From Stomorhina lunata (Eukaryota > Arthropoda > Insecta > Diptera > Rhiniidae): a stretch of 64,000 bases of DNA. Location: assembly GCA_933228675.1 (NCBI GenBank), contig OW121740.1, forward strand, positions 30,525,632-30,589,631, in the 5' to 3' direction. The notes under the pieces are model-generated. The model saw only the letters and a program-made list of their open reading frames with translations. It was not told where the DNA came from and searched no databases. Each line of letters starts with the position of its first letter. Positions within the stretch are counted from its first letter, which is position 1. Both the position numbers and the translations under genes were made by a program. This document shows, piece after piece, positions 23,211 through 34,905 of this stretch.

Positions 23211-23563
23211 TTAGTATAACTTTATCTACATTTCGAAAATCATCAAAATAAATATACCCAGTTATAGGTATTGTATTTGTAACGGGGAAGGGGCCATTCC
23301 CTGCTCCTATCCTTTTAATTTTTTTCCGAAGTACTGCCATTGGCAAAGAATCTACTTTCGTTAAGTTTGAAGTTTCTAACTTTTATGGTTTATCAAATTC
23401 AATGATAAATACTAAATTTTGCGACTTTTGGTCCACTTTTTACCCTATTTGGGCCTTTTCTTAAGGGAATATTCTATCTAATTTCAAAATTTCATCAAAA
23501 TCGGTCGAACCGTTTAGGAGTCAACCTCTTTCAAACAAACAAATAAACAAATATAGATGAGGA

Positions 23564-24330
23564 TTATTTCAGGATGAAAGTGTCAGTAATAAATCAAATT
23601 TTAAAATTTGGAACGATATTAGATTATTTGGTTCCGCCACACAGTGGGGTGAATGGCACAGAAAGTGGCGATTAATTCATAAAAGTCGTAATTTTAAAAT
23701 ATTGTTATTTTTTAATGATAAATATTAATAAATACATAAAAGCCCAATATTTAAAAGAACAAATTTTGAAAAAACATAAATTGTTAACCTTTTATGAGCT
23801 TTTTTCTATTTTGGATAAAATGGTCTTATTTGACTATTTTTGCTGTAACTTTGGAATTAAAAACGATGAATTAATAAAATAAATTGTAAATTAGAGCATA
23901 TTTTATGTGTCTTTAGATAAAATATTTTTTTGTTTAAATAAATAAAATAAATATTAAATATTTGTTTATGTTTAGTTTTAACAAAAAATACGTTTTTTTC
24001 AAAATTCATAACTCCAAAGATTTTACTCAAAAAAAAAATATTATTATTTTTTATTTATAAATATTTGTAAACACAAAACAAAGATTTCAGAAAATAAACA
24101 TTAAAAAATATAAAGCTTCTTTATTTTCTTCATTTAGTTATTTATAAAAGCAATATTTACTACATAATCATCATACTTTTAAAATTTCGCGGAAATGTAA
24201 TTTTTTGGTCATAATTTGAGGAGGTGCTTGGTAAATTTCACTTATGTTGAAATTTAACAATATCTTAATGCATATTATTATCCAGTATATAGAGAATGTA
24301 TGCTGGATGTTTTTTCGAAATTGTATGACA
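23564..24330. other. Unassigned very AT-rich stretch
   Basis: No coding or structural signal, except CACAGTGGGG at 23641-23650, a possible but isolated Transib-type terminal motif. Confidence 0.35.
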
Positions 24331-24334
24331 TTAA

Positions 24335-24542
24335 CCCTTTCTTTCCCGGGCTCAAAAGTAAAAATTTGGGTTTTTTAGTTTTTTATGACAAAATTAGGGA
24401 AATTTAAGAATTTATTAGTGAATTTCGGAAAATCATATAAAAATAATTATTTATATCATTAATTTCATAAAAATAATTATTTGATTATTGTTATATTACC
24501 ATGAAAAATTAAAAATTTGAGTTTGCCCCGGGAAAGAAAGGG
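24335..24542. mobile_element. piggyBac-type MITE with TTAA duplication
   Basis: This 208-bp element has terminal inverted repeats CCCTTTCTTTCCCGGG at the left and CCCGGGAAAGAAAGGG at the right, flanked on both sides by TTAA (24331-24334 and 24543-24546). TTAA targets with CCC-starting ends are the rule for piggyBac elements. The interior is AT-rich and non-coding. Confidence 0.85.
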
Positions 24543-24546
24543 TTAA

Positions 24547-25424
24547 AATTATCCAATTTGAAAAAAAACTCACTATAAATTTTTTATATACTGAGCAATA
24601 ATATTGATTAACAGTTTTATCAAAATTGAACAGAAGCACTTGTAAAATAAAGACCAAAAATTAAATTTTTCGCCGAAAATTGGCGAATTAAAATCGTTGG
24701 TACGGCGAAACTGTTAAAGAATTGACCTCCGTTTTTCATTAATTTTATTTTCCTAGTTGTATATTTTTAATTACCGGTGAAATAATTTTTATATTCTTAT
24801 ATTTTCTAAGTAAAATTTTCGAAAATATAAAAAATGAGTTTTGAAACCGACCTGTCGGCAACTAGAATTCATTCACAAAAACTTCCATAACTCAAAAATC
24901 GCACTAACGCGCAACAAAATATTTTGGGATTTATAAGCTAAAATAATACATTTTAAGACCATATAATCATTTTTTCCTGCACTCATCCGCAAAGTTGTTG
25001 AAACTCAATGTATATATTAAAATTACCAAATTTTTAGAGCAATTTATTTTTGTATTTTTTAAATATTTTTAAAACATTTATTTAAAAAAAAAATATCTTT
25101 TTAAATGCTCATATACCTGAAGTTAACTGTTCCATTAAAAAACTTTTACTTATAAAAGTTTTAATAAAAACTATAATCACTTGAAATGTCAAAATTTTTT
25201 CTTTTAATCAATTCGCGCAAAAATAACAAAAATTATTGAACTTTGAGCACACACTGTAAATAAAATAAACTACCAAGAACTTTTATTTTTGCAGTTAGTG
25301 ATGTAGAATTTTATCTACTTTCATATGATACCAAATATGGCTGTGAAAGTTAAAGTTCATCTTTTGAATTAATCGCCATTATTGAAGGCTTTCGCCCCAA
25401 AGTGCGCCAGAACGTCGATACGTA
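24547..25424. other. Unassigned AT-rich stretch
   Basis: No recognised feature. AGTGATGTAGAATTTTAT at about 25299 also occurs at 6583, a short shared word of unknown origin. Confidence 0.35.
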
Positions 25425-25560
25425 CCAATCAGTTTATGTTACAGTTGATATTATCAGATCGAGGTGATGTAAGCTGACCTCCGAAATCGTGAGATTTGAA
25501 TTCGTTAGACTTATTCCGGTGGTATTTTTTAAGCCGGCCAATGACTTTCTCAAGTCATTT
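25425..25560 (+). pseudogene. Tc1/mariner-like transposase relic
   Basis: A frame around 25455-25520 reads SDRGDVS, stop, PPKS, stop, DLNSLDLFRW. This aligns residue by residue with the ..GDVNWPPRSCDLTPLDFFLWG.. block carrying the third catalytic acidic residue in the same family as 12269-12587. The Trp and Cys codons have become stops. Only this short block is recognisable. Confidence 0.6.
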
Positions 25561-25734
25561 GACAAATCTAACATGATTTTGTGCTAGAGTCATAAAAAAG
25601 GAAACTGCGGATGACACTTAGTTAAGATCCATTAACACTACTTCAGCAGAGTGTTTTCGAAATTTCGATATAGCCTTACAATTATGAAAGATGCTAAATG
25701 TTATGAAACTTTGTCTTTACATACGAAATAACTG

Positions 25735-26519
25735 AAAACAAGTTTTAAAGTGCTATAGTCGGTCAAGCCCGGCCATATGATACCCTTCACCATTGAGGTT
25801 ACATATCAGTTTTTGTTTATAAAAAGACAAATATTTGCTAAATTTTGTCATACAAACATTTTTTTAACGATTATATATTAAAGCTTTTTTCATCACTGCC
25901 ACTTATATGAGAGCTAGGGTCAAATGTGGACCGGTGGTCAATTTGAAAAATTGATTAAAATTGTTACAAAAATTATGTATGCAAAAAATAAACTTAAAAT
26001 TCTCATTACCTTCGGATTAACTAGCGTTTTAGTGATTTTTGTCTCATTTAGTGCGTTTTGATAGAACAGTTTATATGGGAGCTATGGTCGAATGTGGGCC
26101 GATTTCAACGAAATTTGATACATTGATTTTGGCTTACGTAAGCAGTATTCGTTTTAAATTTCATGAAAAAATATTAATGTTTGTGGACAAAATATCAATT
26201 CCGGGAAGTGGGACTTATGGGAGAAACCATAAATAATGAACCGATTTTGACGAATTTCGATAGCCATGGTCCCACTATAAAAAAAGTGATATGTGGCAAA
26301 TTTTATAAAAGAGTTGCGACCTGTAGCTTGATTACAAGGTTTACATAGGGGTCCAACCAGCTAGCCAGACGGACGGACATCGCTAAATCGACTCAGAAAG
26401 TGATTCTAAGCCTATTGGTATACTAAAAGGTGGGTCTAAGACAAATATTTCTATGCGTTACAAACATCAGCACAAACTTATAGTACCCTTTCCACCTATG
26501 GTGGTGAAGGGTATAAAAA
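25735..26519 (-). mobile_element. Family A element, copy A2
   Basis: Runs from ACAAG...GTGCTATAGTCGGTC with the hairpin and subterminal ATACCCTTCACCA to GGTGGTGAAGGGTATAAA, with a short GGAC tract near 26371. Some bases around 26280-26320 are missing relative to other copies. Non-coding. Confidence 0.75.
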
Positions 26520-26884
26520 TCGGTACAGTATGGGACAAAAATTGAAAATTTTATTTTTGAAGTCAAATATCTTTTAAACTGTAAGAAATAGCATAGGCAT
26601 GTTTTTGTAGATCTTGACCTTTATTGCTATATAGTTTTATTTTTAAAATCGGTTGGGGAATGACAATTATATATCGTTTTAAGTAATTTATGAGTCTAAA
26701 GTGCTCAACTTTTGGGGCCGATTGTGGCGCCCCAGTATAATCTAGGCTTCCAGGTTCAAAACTTAAGCTCACCAACACTTTTGCTATATCCACATAAGTT
26801 TTTTTTAATCCGCCTAACGGTTTAGAAGTTATAGAATTATTTCCATTATATTTTTAAACCATCCAACTGTGCGCTGGTCACTAC
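26520..26884. other. Unassigned stretch
   Basis: The minus-strand frame 26563-26793 resembles no known family; nothing else is seen. Confidence 0.3.
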
Positions 26885-27395
26885 TTTCTGCTACCTTTCG
26901 AGCAGTTTACGAATCCTGCGTTAACATAACTGGTTATCTTTTAAAGCGATCTACAAATCGATCCAATTCGATCGAACCTTTAAGAAGATACCAGCACCAG
27001 TGCTGATTTGCATTTTAGAGCCGTCAGTGTAGATCGAGTTCCATTTTAAGAGCGATTGACGATTATCCCAGCTGATTCTATCAGGAATAACGATCTCTGG
27101 TAAATAACTAAACAAATGTTTCTTGACTAAGTAGTCAGATACCGGGGAGAATGACCCGAAGCATTCGTTCGGTTTAGTATGCTGGTGAGTGCTGCCTGCC
27201 TGTGCCTTAGTATGCCTGACTCATGTACCCTAAATAGACATCTAGTTGCTGTTTCCTTTATGAAGAGATCCAAAGGGAATAGAGGCAGCATCATGTCTAG
27301 GGCCGCCTTAGGATTGCTCCTTAGGGCACCAGTGATACCTTTTCTGATCACCTCCACAAAGCATAATTTTCGGAAGGGATAAAGAAAGTAAAAAA
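26885..27395 (-). pseudogene. LINE (R1/Jockey-type) RT-RNase H fragment
   Basis: Minus-strand reading gives GITGALRSNPKAALDMML and PLDLFIKETATRC, the post-RT region of R1/I/Jockey-type retrotransposons. After frame changes, SYLPEIVIPDRISWD, SIYTDGSKMQISTGAGIF follow. The Asp in YTDGSK (codon near 27023-27025) is the first catalytic Asp of RNase H. Stops and frameshifts after that, and loss of the rest of RNase H, mark it as dead. Functional relatives continue with the E, D and D residues of RNase H, which I do not find. Confidence 0.7.
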
Positions 27396-28520
27396 AGAAG
27401 TTAGATTAAGTATATAGAGTTAGAGACCATGTAGAAAAATGTTTAAATTTTTGTATAAAAGCCTAAATTTTATTCCTCGTATCTCACACTCAATTTGTTT
27501 GTTTTTGATTAAATTAAGGATATTAAGCACTTTATAAAATACCCTAAGAATATGCATTAATTAGTCCAAGTTCAAAAATTGCTGAGTTATTTTAAGTTTT
27601 GATTAGTTTTGAATTATTTCAAATATTAACTCCTAACTTTATAACTGAAATTATCCATATTTTAAAATTTTTTCAAATAAGACAAATTTGCAACAAATTC
27701 TAGAACTCCAATTTTCACGAAACCTTGACAATCTTCTTCTAACCTCTACAAAAATCATCATCATCCATATTACTCAACAATGAAAAACAGTTTTTCCAGT
27801 TGACATAATACAAACATTTTCTATGCTACATAATAAGATAATTACTTTTTTATTCAAATATCTCTGGCATACAAACACACACACACACACGAAGTCTTTC
27901 AATATCTCCAACAAACAAGGAAACAGATACACCTTTTGCCTACATCCTCTTGTTGACCTTTCTGACAAGATGTAATAGAATTTTTTTTGTGTGTTTTTGT
28001 ATAATCAATGACCAAACATTAGATTTCCATACAAACTTGTACAATAAAGATACATACGTAGACGCTTTTGGAATGTTCGCTTGTCCAGAGGCAGCTGTAC
28101 AAATGTTGAGACGATGAAAGTGTCAAAATTATCATTAATAATCACATTAACAAACTCAAACATTAGACAAGATGCTTTAAGTAAACATCACTGGCAGCCT
28201 ATCACTGAGATTTTTCCTTCAAAACTTCTTCATCTCTGTTGCTGGCTACAGAAGAAAAAAAAAAGATAAATTGATGAAAATGCAAAATATTGCAGAAGGA
28301 AGATGATGAAGAAACTCGAATGAATATTGAAAGTTTTGAAATGACAAAAACTATGAAAGAGACTGGACAATGCAAATTCTCTGTAGACTATTATAAAGCG
28401 GAAGGGAAATACCGACTGCATACAATACTACACGGTTTTAATCATTTATAAGATGTTCCTCATATATATATCATGCTCAGATCTTGAAAGTATTGTTGGA
28501 TATCTAGACTAGTTTTTAGA
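27396..28520. other. Unassigned, probably unique DNA
   Basis: Balanced composition for this window, with a short (AC)n run at 27875-27890 and no transposon signature. It may be host intronic or intergenic DNA. Confidence 0.35.
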
Positions 28521-29280
28521 TTTTTATACCCTTCACCACCATAGGTGGAAAGGGTATTATAAGTTTGTGCTGATATATGTAACGCATAGAAATATTTTTC
28601 TTAGACCCACCTTTTAGTATACCAATAGGCTTAGAATCACTTCTGAGTCGATTTAGCGATGTCCGTCCGTCCGTCTGGCTGGCTGGCTAGACCCCATGTA
28701 AACCTTGTAATCAAACCACAGGTCGCAAATTTAAAGATAATTTGATGAAATTTGGCACAAATCATTTTTTTTTAAATGGGACCATGGCTATTGAAATTTG
28801 TCCAAATCGCTCCATTATTTATGGTACCTTCCATAGGCCCCACTTCCCGGAATTGATATATTGGCCACAAATATAAATATTTTTTCATGAAATTTCAAAC
28901 AAATACTGCTTATGTAAACCAAAATCACTGTACCAAGTTTCGTTGAAATCGGTCAACATTTGACCATAGCTCCCATACAAACTCTTCTTTAAAAACGCAC
29001 TAAATGAGACAAAAATAACTAAAACTTACGAGCGTATCTAAAGACAACTGTAATAAATTTGTCAAATTCCGAGATAATCGGTCCATTTAACCCTTGCTCT
29101 CATATAAGTCCAAATGACGGAAACAGCTTAAATATATAAGTTTTGAGAAAATGTTTGTATGATGGCAAAATTTAGCAAATATTTGTCTTTACACAGGAAA
29201 AAATAACACCTTTGACCTTAGTGGTGAAGGGTATCGTATGGTCGGGCTTGACCGACTATAGCAGTTTCTTACTTGTTTTT
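28521..29280 (+). mobile_element. Family A element, copy A3 (full length)
   Basis: A complete copy: TTTTTATACCCTTCACCACC start, CCGTCCGTCCGTCTGGCTGG tract at 28663-28690, blocks ATTTATGGTACCTTCCATAG and TTGACCATAGCTCCCATAC, subterminal GGTGAAGGGTAT, hairpin GGTCGGGCTTGACCGACT and CTTACTTGTTTTT end. I use it as the reference for the family, about 760 bp. Confidence 0.85.
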
Positions 29281-29398
29281 TCTAAAACTAGCACTTCTTA
29301 TCGAAATAATCGTTAGCTTTTCATAATCGCGTCTCCCGAAAATATTGCCTTTAAAAAAGTTAAAGAATTCTAATATTTTTCATAATTTCGTTGTAGAG

Positions 29399-30788
29399 CA
29401 GTGGTGCCCAAACATTGATTTTTCTATCACTTATTGTAGAAAAAGAAATTCTGCCGACACACATACTAAAGCTTTTTACAAACTCTCGGCAAACAACCAA
29501 GCAATTTGGTGATTGTTGACGATAATATCAGCAAAATGAGTCTTTTGGGGTTCGTATAGATGATCAAAAACTGATTAAATAGCTTGGTGATCTAAAAAAG
29601 ATTCCAAAAAGACTCAAAAACTTGGTGATCTAAAAAAGATTGGAATCTCCTTAAAAAGCTTAGAAAATGAGTTGCTTACAAAAACACAAACAATTCTTGC
29701 AGAATGTGTGCAGTCAAAATCTTATCGTGCAAACGATCCTAATACGACTGTTTTTTATGTTATTTTAATTAGTTTGGTGATCAAAAAAGACCACAAAAAT
29801 ACCTTGCAAGCAACTATTTGAAAGCAAAATGTGTGCAATCAGTTTGGTGTTAAAAAAAGTGTACAAAAAGACTCATAGACGCTTAGCAAGCGACTAGTAA
29901 AAAATAGCACAAAAAATTGTGTAAAATGTGCGTAATATAACTAATTTTAGATAATAAAAATGAAAAAAACGACTCGTATCTCATTATGGGTGATGTGGCT
30001 TAGTTGGTTAGCACGTCGACTACTAAGCATAACATATTATATTCAGCAGCCTAGGCTCGATCCTCGGTCTCGGCAACACCAATTTCTGTAATTATTAACG
30101 CAACTTCAATGTTCTAAAAATATAAATGACATGTTCTAAAAATAGATATACTGTTTTACAAATCTAGCAAAATGTGTGAAGTCATATTCTAATCAGCAAA
30201 ACGAGTCATTAAAGACTTGTTTTGAAGAGTTGCATGATGGGTACCATTTTCTCACACAAAAATATCACTTTTGACCTATAAGTGATATCATAAATGATCA
30301 TTTTGATCGTTCAGTGAAGAAAAAGACTCATATTTGATTAAAATTTTCCAAAAATGCTAACTGGGAAATCAGTGCACAGTCAGCACTGATTTCCTAGAAG
30401 ATCATTTTTTGAAAAATCGCCCAAATGAGTCTTTTTTAACCAGTTTCGAAGACTAAAGAACGATTTGTCGTCTGCGAAGCAGATTCGCGCTTATGCTCTA
30501 AAATAAACATTCGTGTAAAGGCAATGTTAATTTTTTTTTTGTGAATCAACTGAAAAAGTAATCAAAATTGAGTCAAAAATGACTCGGAAATGGCTCGTAA
30601 AAGACTCATAAGCGGTTCAGAAAGGTGTTCATAAAAGATTCTCTCAAGGGAGTCGCGGCTAGGGAGGAAGAGTCAAATATCATCAGAAAATAACAAAAAT
30701 GCTGACTGGGTAATTAGCTATAAAATTTGTATTCTCTGTTCCTACTAGCACAATCTTAATTGTGCTTATGTTTTAGTGGGCACCACTG
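29399..30788. mobile_element. hAT-like non-autonomous element with tRNA-like cassette
   Basis: The ends are CAGTGGTGCCCA (29399) and TGGGCACCACTG (to 30788), an exact 12-base inverted repeat of hAT style. Flanks TTGTAGAG and ATCTAGAA agree at 5 of 8 positions, so the duplication is eroded or doubtful. The interior has no transposase but repeats AAAAGACTCAT-like words in both orientations, a tRNA-like insert (29991-30080) and a 12-bp-stem hairpin (30364-30394). Confidence 0.65.
29991..30080 (+). ncRNA. tRNA-like sequence with long insert
   Basis: An A-box-like TGGCTTAGTTGG (29996) and a B-box-like GGCTCGATCCT (30054) are 46 bases apart, longer than in a normal tRNA without intron. GGTG...CACC can pair as a partial acceptor stem. 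A related but more decayed copy lies at 36205-36300. Best read as a tRNA-derived repeat rather than a tRNA gene. Confidence 0.45.
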
Positions 30789-32008
30789 ATCTAGAAAAAT
30801 ACTCTTACTGCCTAGTTTTAAAAATCCCAAACAAAAATTGGTGTTAGCTCTACAAAAACGATCAAAAACTGATTGAATTAAATTTTTGCTGTAGCCTACA
30901 CTTAGAAAAAAAAAACGATATCTAGGAGTGCCAACATTCCAGACATCTAACACTTTGCAGATTGGTCCCCAAAGACAAAACAATCTATTACTAAATATTC
31001 GATAGTAAATTGAAAAATTATGATAAATAGTTGTGAAAAAAAATAAATCGCACACAAAAAGTATTTACCTTTGGACAGTATAAGAAAAAATTAAAAACAA
31101 AATACCCTTTGGTCTATGTTGGTCATAGACAAACAAAGGACCTTTACTACTTAATATGCTTATGCATTTCATAAAAAGCATCATTATCATCTTCGTCACA
31201 AAGAAAAACTATAAACTCCAACTTTGCTTTGAATAATGGCAAATCGCTTTTTCTTCTCGGGAAAAGGGTTGATACGAACGCGCTTCTCTGAGTGAGCATA
31301 ACTAATATGAAAAATCTAAGAGATTTTTTTAAAAAAATCCTTTCGCTACGGGATATCATTTACGATTTGTTTATAAAGGTAACGTGTATGTTTGGTTTTG
31401 TATTAGTTTTAGTGCTTTCTTTATGTGAACATCCCAAATGCGGTACGCGGTGTTTTTGATTCGTTATGGGGTTTGTTGCATATGTAGGAACTGGACAATA
31501 GAAACTTATTTTATGCTGCCTTTCTTAAGATCTTCTAGAATAATTGAACTTGAAACCTGCTTTAATCCAGGTTATCGCCCTCATTAATGTAACCCGAATA
31601 TCAGACAAACTCTATCCAGAGCTAAGGGGGGAGTCACGGAACAACTTAATAGTTTATATGTGATTGAAATTTATAGATTTTGAAGAAAGCGTTTGCAAGA
31701 GTTATATAGGCTGCACTGACATATTAGCTTATTCCTGGCAAACTAGTTATCCTTATAAAAGCCCCGCTTAAGGATGAAAATTTTCATATCATATATGATC
31801 AACTTGGTCGTAGAATCTCTGTATATTTAGGTGTGAAGCAGTTGTGCCTTATATCTAAATTGCTTTTTAACATTGTCATAAGAGTAGCCCTTGCAGAAGC
31901 ACAGGGAATAGTGCGGCTTAGTTTTCGACTGTAGGATCTAGGCCAGGGATTCTTGATTTTGTATTAAATATGAAAACAAAATATACGTTTTCGACCATGA
32001 TGATAACA
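30789..32008. other. Unassigned stretch
   Basis: No recognised protein. The minus-strand frames 30756-31055 and 31147-31359 lack family features. Confidence 0.35.
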
Positions 32009-32440
32009 TTTTTATACCCTTCACCACCATAGAAATATTTGTCTTAGACCCACCTTTTAGCATACCAATAGGCTTAAAATCAATTTCTGAGTCGATTTAG
32101 CGATGTCCGTCCGTCCGTCCGTCTGGCTGGCTGGCTGGACCCCCATGTAAACCTTGTAATCAAACTACAGATCGTAATTCTAAAGATAATTTGATGAAAT
32201 TTGGTACAGATCATTTTTTTGATAATAGGACCATGGCTATTGAAATTGGTCAAAATCGGTACATTATTTATGGTACTTTCTATAGGTTCCACTTCCCGGA
32301 ATTGACATATTGGTCACAAATATCAATATTTTTTCATGAAATTTAAAACATATAATTCTTATGTAAACCTCGGTCTTATGTAAACCTCGGTAAACTTTCG
32401 GTCCACATTTGACCGACTATAGCGCTTTCTTACTTGTTTT
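32009..32440 (+). mobile_element. Family A element, copy A4 (internally deleted)
   Basis: Starts TTTTTATACCCTTCACCACC, has the GTCC/GTCT tract at 32104-32140, then jumps at about 32395 to CCGACTATAGCGCTTTCTTACTTGTTTT. The palindrome remainder, a central block of about 300 bases and the hairpin's left arm are missing. Confidence 0.75.
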
Positions 32441-32477
32441 ATATATATTGTTTTAAAAATTGAACATGTCGCTTTCA

Positions 32478-33255
32478 AAAAACAAGTAAGAAAGCGCTAT
32501 AGTCGGTCAAGCCCGACCATACGATACCCTTCACCACTAAGGTCAAAGGTGTTATTTTTCCTGTATAAAGAAAAAATTTTGCCATCATACAAAAATTTTC
32601 TGAAAACTTACATATTTAACCTGTTTCCGTCATTTGGACTTATATGAGAGCTAGAGTCAAATGTGGACCGATTATCTCGAAATTTGGCAAATTGATTACA
32701 GTTGTTACAAAAATTATGTATGCAAAAAATAAACTCAAAATTTTCATTATCTTTAAATTTACGAGCGTTTTGGCGATTTTTTGTCTCATTTAGTGAGTTT
32801 TTAAAGAAGAGTTTGTATGGGAGCTATGGTCAGATGTGGACCAATTTCAACGAAATTTGGTACAGTGATTTTAGTTTATATAAGCAGTATTTCATGAAAA
32901 AATATTGATATTTGTGGCCAATATGTCAGTTCCGGGAAGTGGGACCTATGGGAGGTACCATAAATAATAGACCGATTTTGACCAATTTCAATAGCCATGG
33001 ACCCATTATCAAAAAAATGATCTGTGCCAAATTTCTTCAAATTATCTTTAGAATTACGACCTGTAGTTTGATTACAAGGTTTACATGGGGGTCCAGCCAG
33101 CCAGCCAGCCAGATGGACGGACTGACGGACGGACAAGTGATTCTAAGGCTATTGGTATACTAAAAGGTGGCTCTAAGACAAATATTTATATGCGTTACAT
33201 ACATCAGCACAAACTTATAATACCCTTTCCACCTATGCTGGTGAAGGGTATAATA
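32478..33255 (-). mobile_element. Family A element, copy A5
   Basis: A nearly complete copy inverted relative to A4, their 3' ends only about 40 bases apart. Both share the GCGCTATAG variant near the hairpin (other copies have GTGCTATAG), which suggests a common origin of the pair. The GGAC tract lies at 33112-33135. Confidence 0.8.
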
Positions 33256-33920
33256 ACTTATATCAAATTCGAAACTATAGAATTTGTCTTATATGATCCC
33301 TTTTAATCCGATAATCGATTAAAATTTTACAATTGTAGTTCATAATAAAATTCCATTTAAAAATTTTTCCGTAAACATCTATTTAGAGTAATAAAAATGG
33401 GTACTAATATCTTCTTATTAAAAAATTGTGTAATGAAAATGATCTTATGCTCATTTTTACAACAGAAATTGAACATAAATTCAGTGTTAATAAAACTTAA
33501 GTCAAAATTCCAAAAGTCGCAAAATTTTTACTTTCCAATGCTGTTGCTTTCCTCCACTTTTTAAAATTTCAAATTGTTTCAATTTTAACTTTTGCAAAAA
33601 CACGAAAGCGAAATCAAAAGTCAAAGAGAAAAGTTATTTCTAAACAGTCGTACAAAACATAAAACATTAATCGGGTTGAAATTTACAACTTCGTCAACTT
33701 TTGATTTTAATAAGTAACAAAAGCAATGCCAAAAGCAGCGCCTTCGTTTCCAAAAGTTTTATTCAGTCGCTGTTGAATGGTTTTCGTTGTTTTGATTTTT
33801 TTTTATTCTGAGTAGGTAAAAGCAGACAAATATTTTTTAATTTCTCTAACTTTTTTGACACAAACATACTCTCTCACCTATAGCCGTTGTATTAATTTTT
33901 TAAAAACAGAGAAACAGGTA
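33256..33920. other. Unassigned stretch
   Basis: AT-rich, with no recognised repeat or gene. Confidence 0.35.
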
Positions 33921-34905
33921 CCCTGTAGGAAATGTCAATAGTGATTCACTATTGATGATAATGTACATAGTATGTATGCACAATAAACATTTAAGTTAAA
34001 TAATTTAATATGGGGTCAGCGTTGCACAGTGGGTTGAAAAATATTTTATGGGAAATAATTAAACAATTTCTGTAAATTTTTTGGGATTGTGGATTTAGTG
34101 GTTCCAAAATATGTATACGGTTCTCATATCCTAATAAGAATTCCTTAATAGTTGGACAAAAACCTCAAAATATAGTTCGATAAAAAAAAGTTAATCAGTA
34201 AAATCAGGAATTTTATTTTCTTTTTTTTATTAAAAATAAATAACTAAAAAGTAAAAATTCCATTTTGGTATCACTGTAACAAATTTCGTTGAAATCGGTC
34301 CACATTTGACCATAGCTCCCATACAAACTCTTCTGTCAAAACGCACTAAATAAGGCAAAAATCACTAAATCACTCGTAAATCTGAAGATAATGAGAATTC
34401 TGATCATTTTTTTCATACATAATTTTTGTATAAACCGTAATCAACTTGCTTAATTTCAAGTTAATCGGTCCATATTTGACCCTAGGCCCCATATAAGCCA
34501 AAATGACAAAAACAGCTTAAATATAAAAGTTTTGAGAAAATGTTTGTATGATGACAAAATTTTAGCAAATATTTGTCTTTATACACGAAAAGTACACCTT
34601 TGACCATAGTGGTGAAGGGTATCGTATGGTCGGGCTTGACCGACTATAGCACTTTCTTACTTGTTTGGGTACGATCTGGGAAAGTTTTTATCGTTATAAA
34701 TTTTTTTTTAGAAAATAGATAACGATATTTTGGTTTATGTAGGCTTAGTGCTATATGAAATATACTAGGTCTGCAAGATGTGCAAGGTTTACTAAATCGA
34801 AGAAATCACTGTATGCAACCAGTTACCTAACTATATAAAAAAGACAATTGGCTATTCGCAGAACAAGCGCTAGTGCTACCTTCACTATTGACATTTCCTA
34901 CAGGG
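33921..34905. mobile_element. Unclassified TIR element hosting family A copy A6
   Basis: A perfect 23-base inverted repeat, CCCTGTAGGAAATGTCAATA plus GTG (33921-33943), recurs inverted at 34883-34905. Next to the left repeat, TCAATAGTGATTCACTATTGA forms a small palindrome. Flanks (AACAGGTA / AACACAGG) do not give a clear duplication, so the superfamily is open. The interior is non-coding. Confidence 0.55.
34267..34667 (+). mobile_element. Family A element, copy A6 (5'-truncated)
   Basis: It begins inside the family at ATCACTGTAACAAATTTCG and runs to the standard end, GGTGAAGGGTATCGTATGG, hairpin, CTTACTTGTTT. The GTCY half is absent. Confidence 0.8.

Larger units (their letters stand above)
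20129..23563 (-). mobile_element. Helitron-like element with both ends
   Basis: On the minus strand the 3' end reads CCGGGCAACGCCGG (hairpin with CCGG stems), a 10-11-base gap, then CAGCTAG followed by T at 20128. The proposed 5' end at 23563 begins TCCTCATCTATATTTG after an A. These match the Helitron rules: 5'-TC, 3'-CTRR, a hairpin just upstream, insertion between A and T, and no TSD. The 3.4-kb interior has no Rep/helicase. It carries a plus-strand transposase-like pseudogene, a palindrome plus minisatellite, and 142-bp tandem units. Confidence 0.6.
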
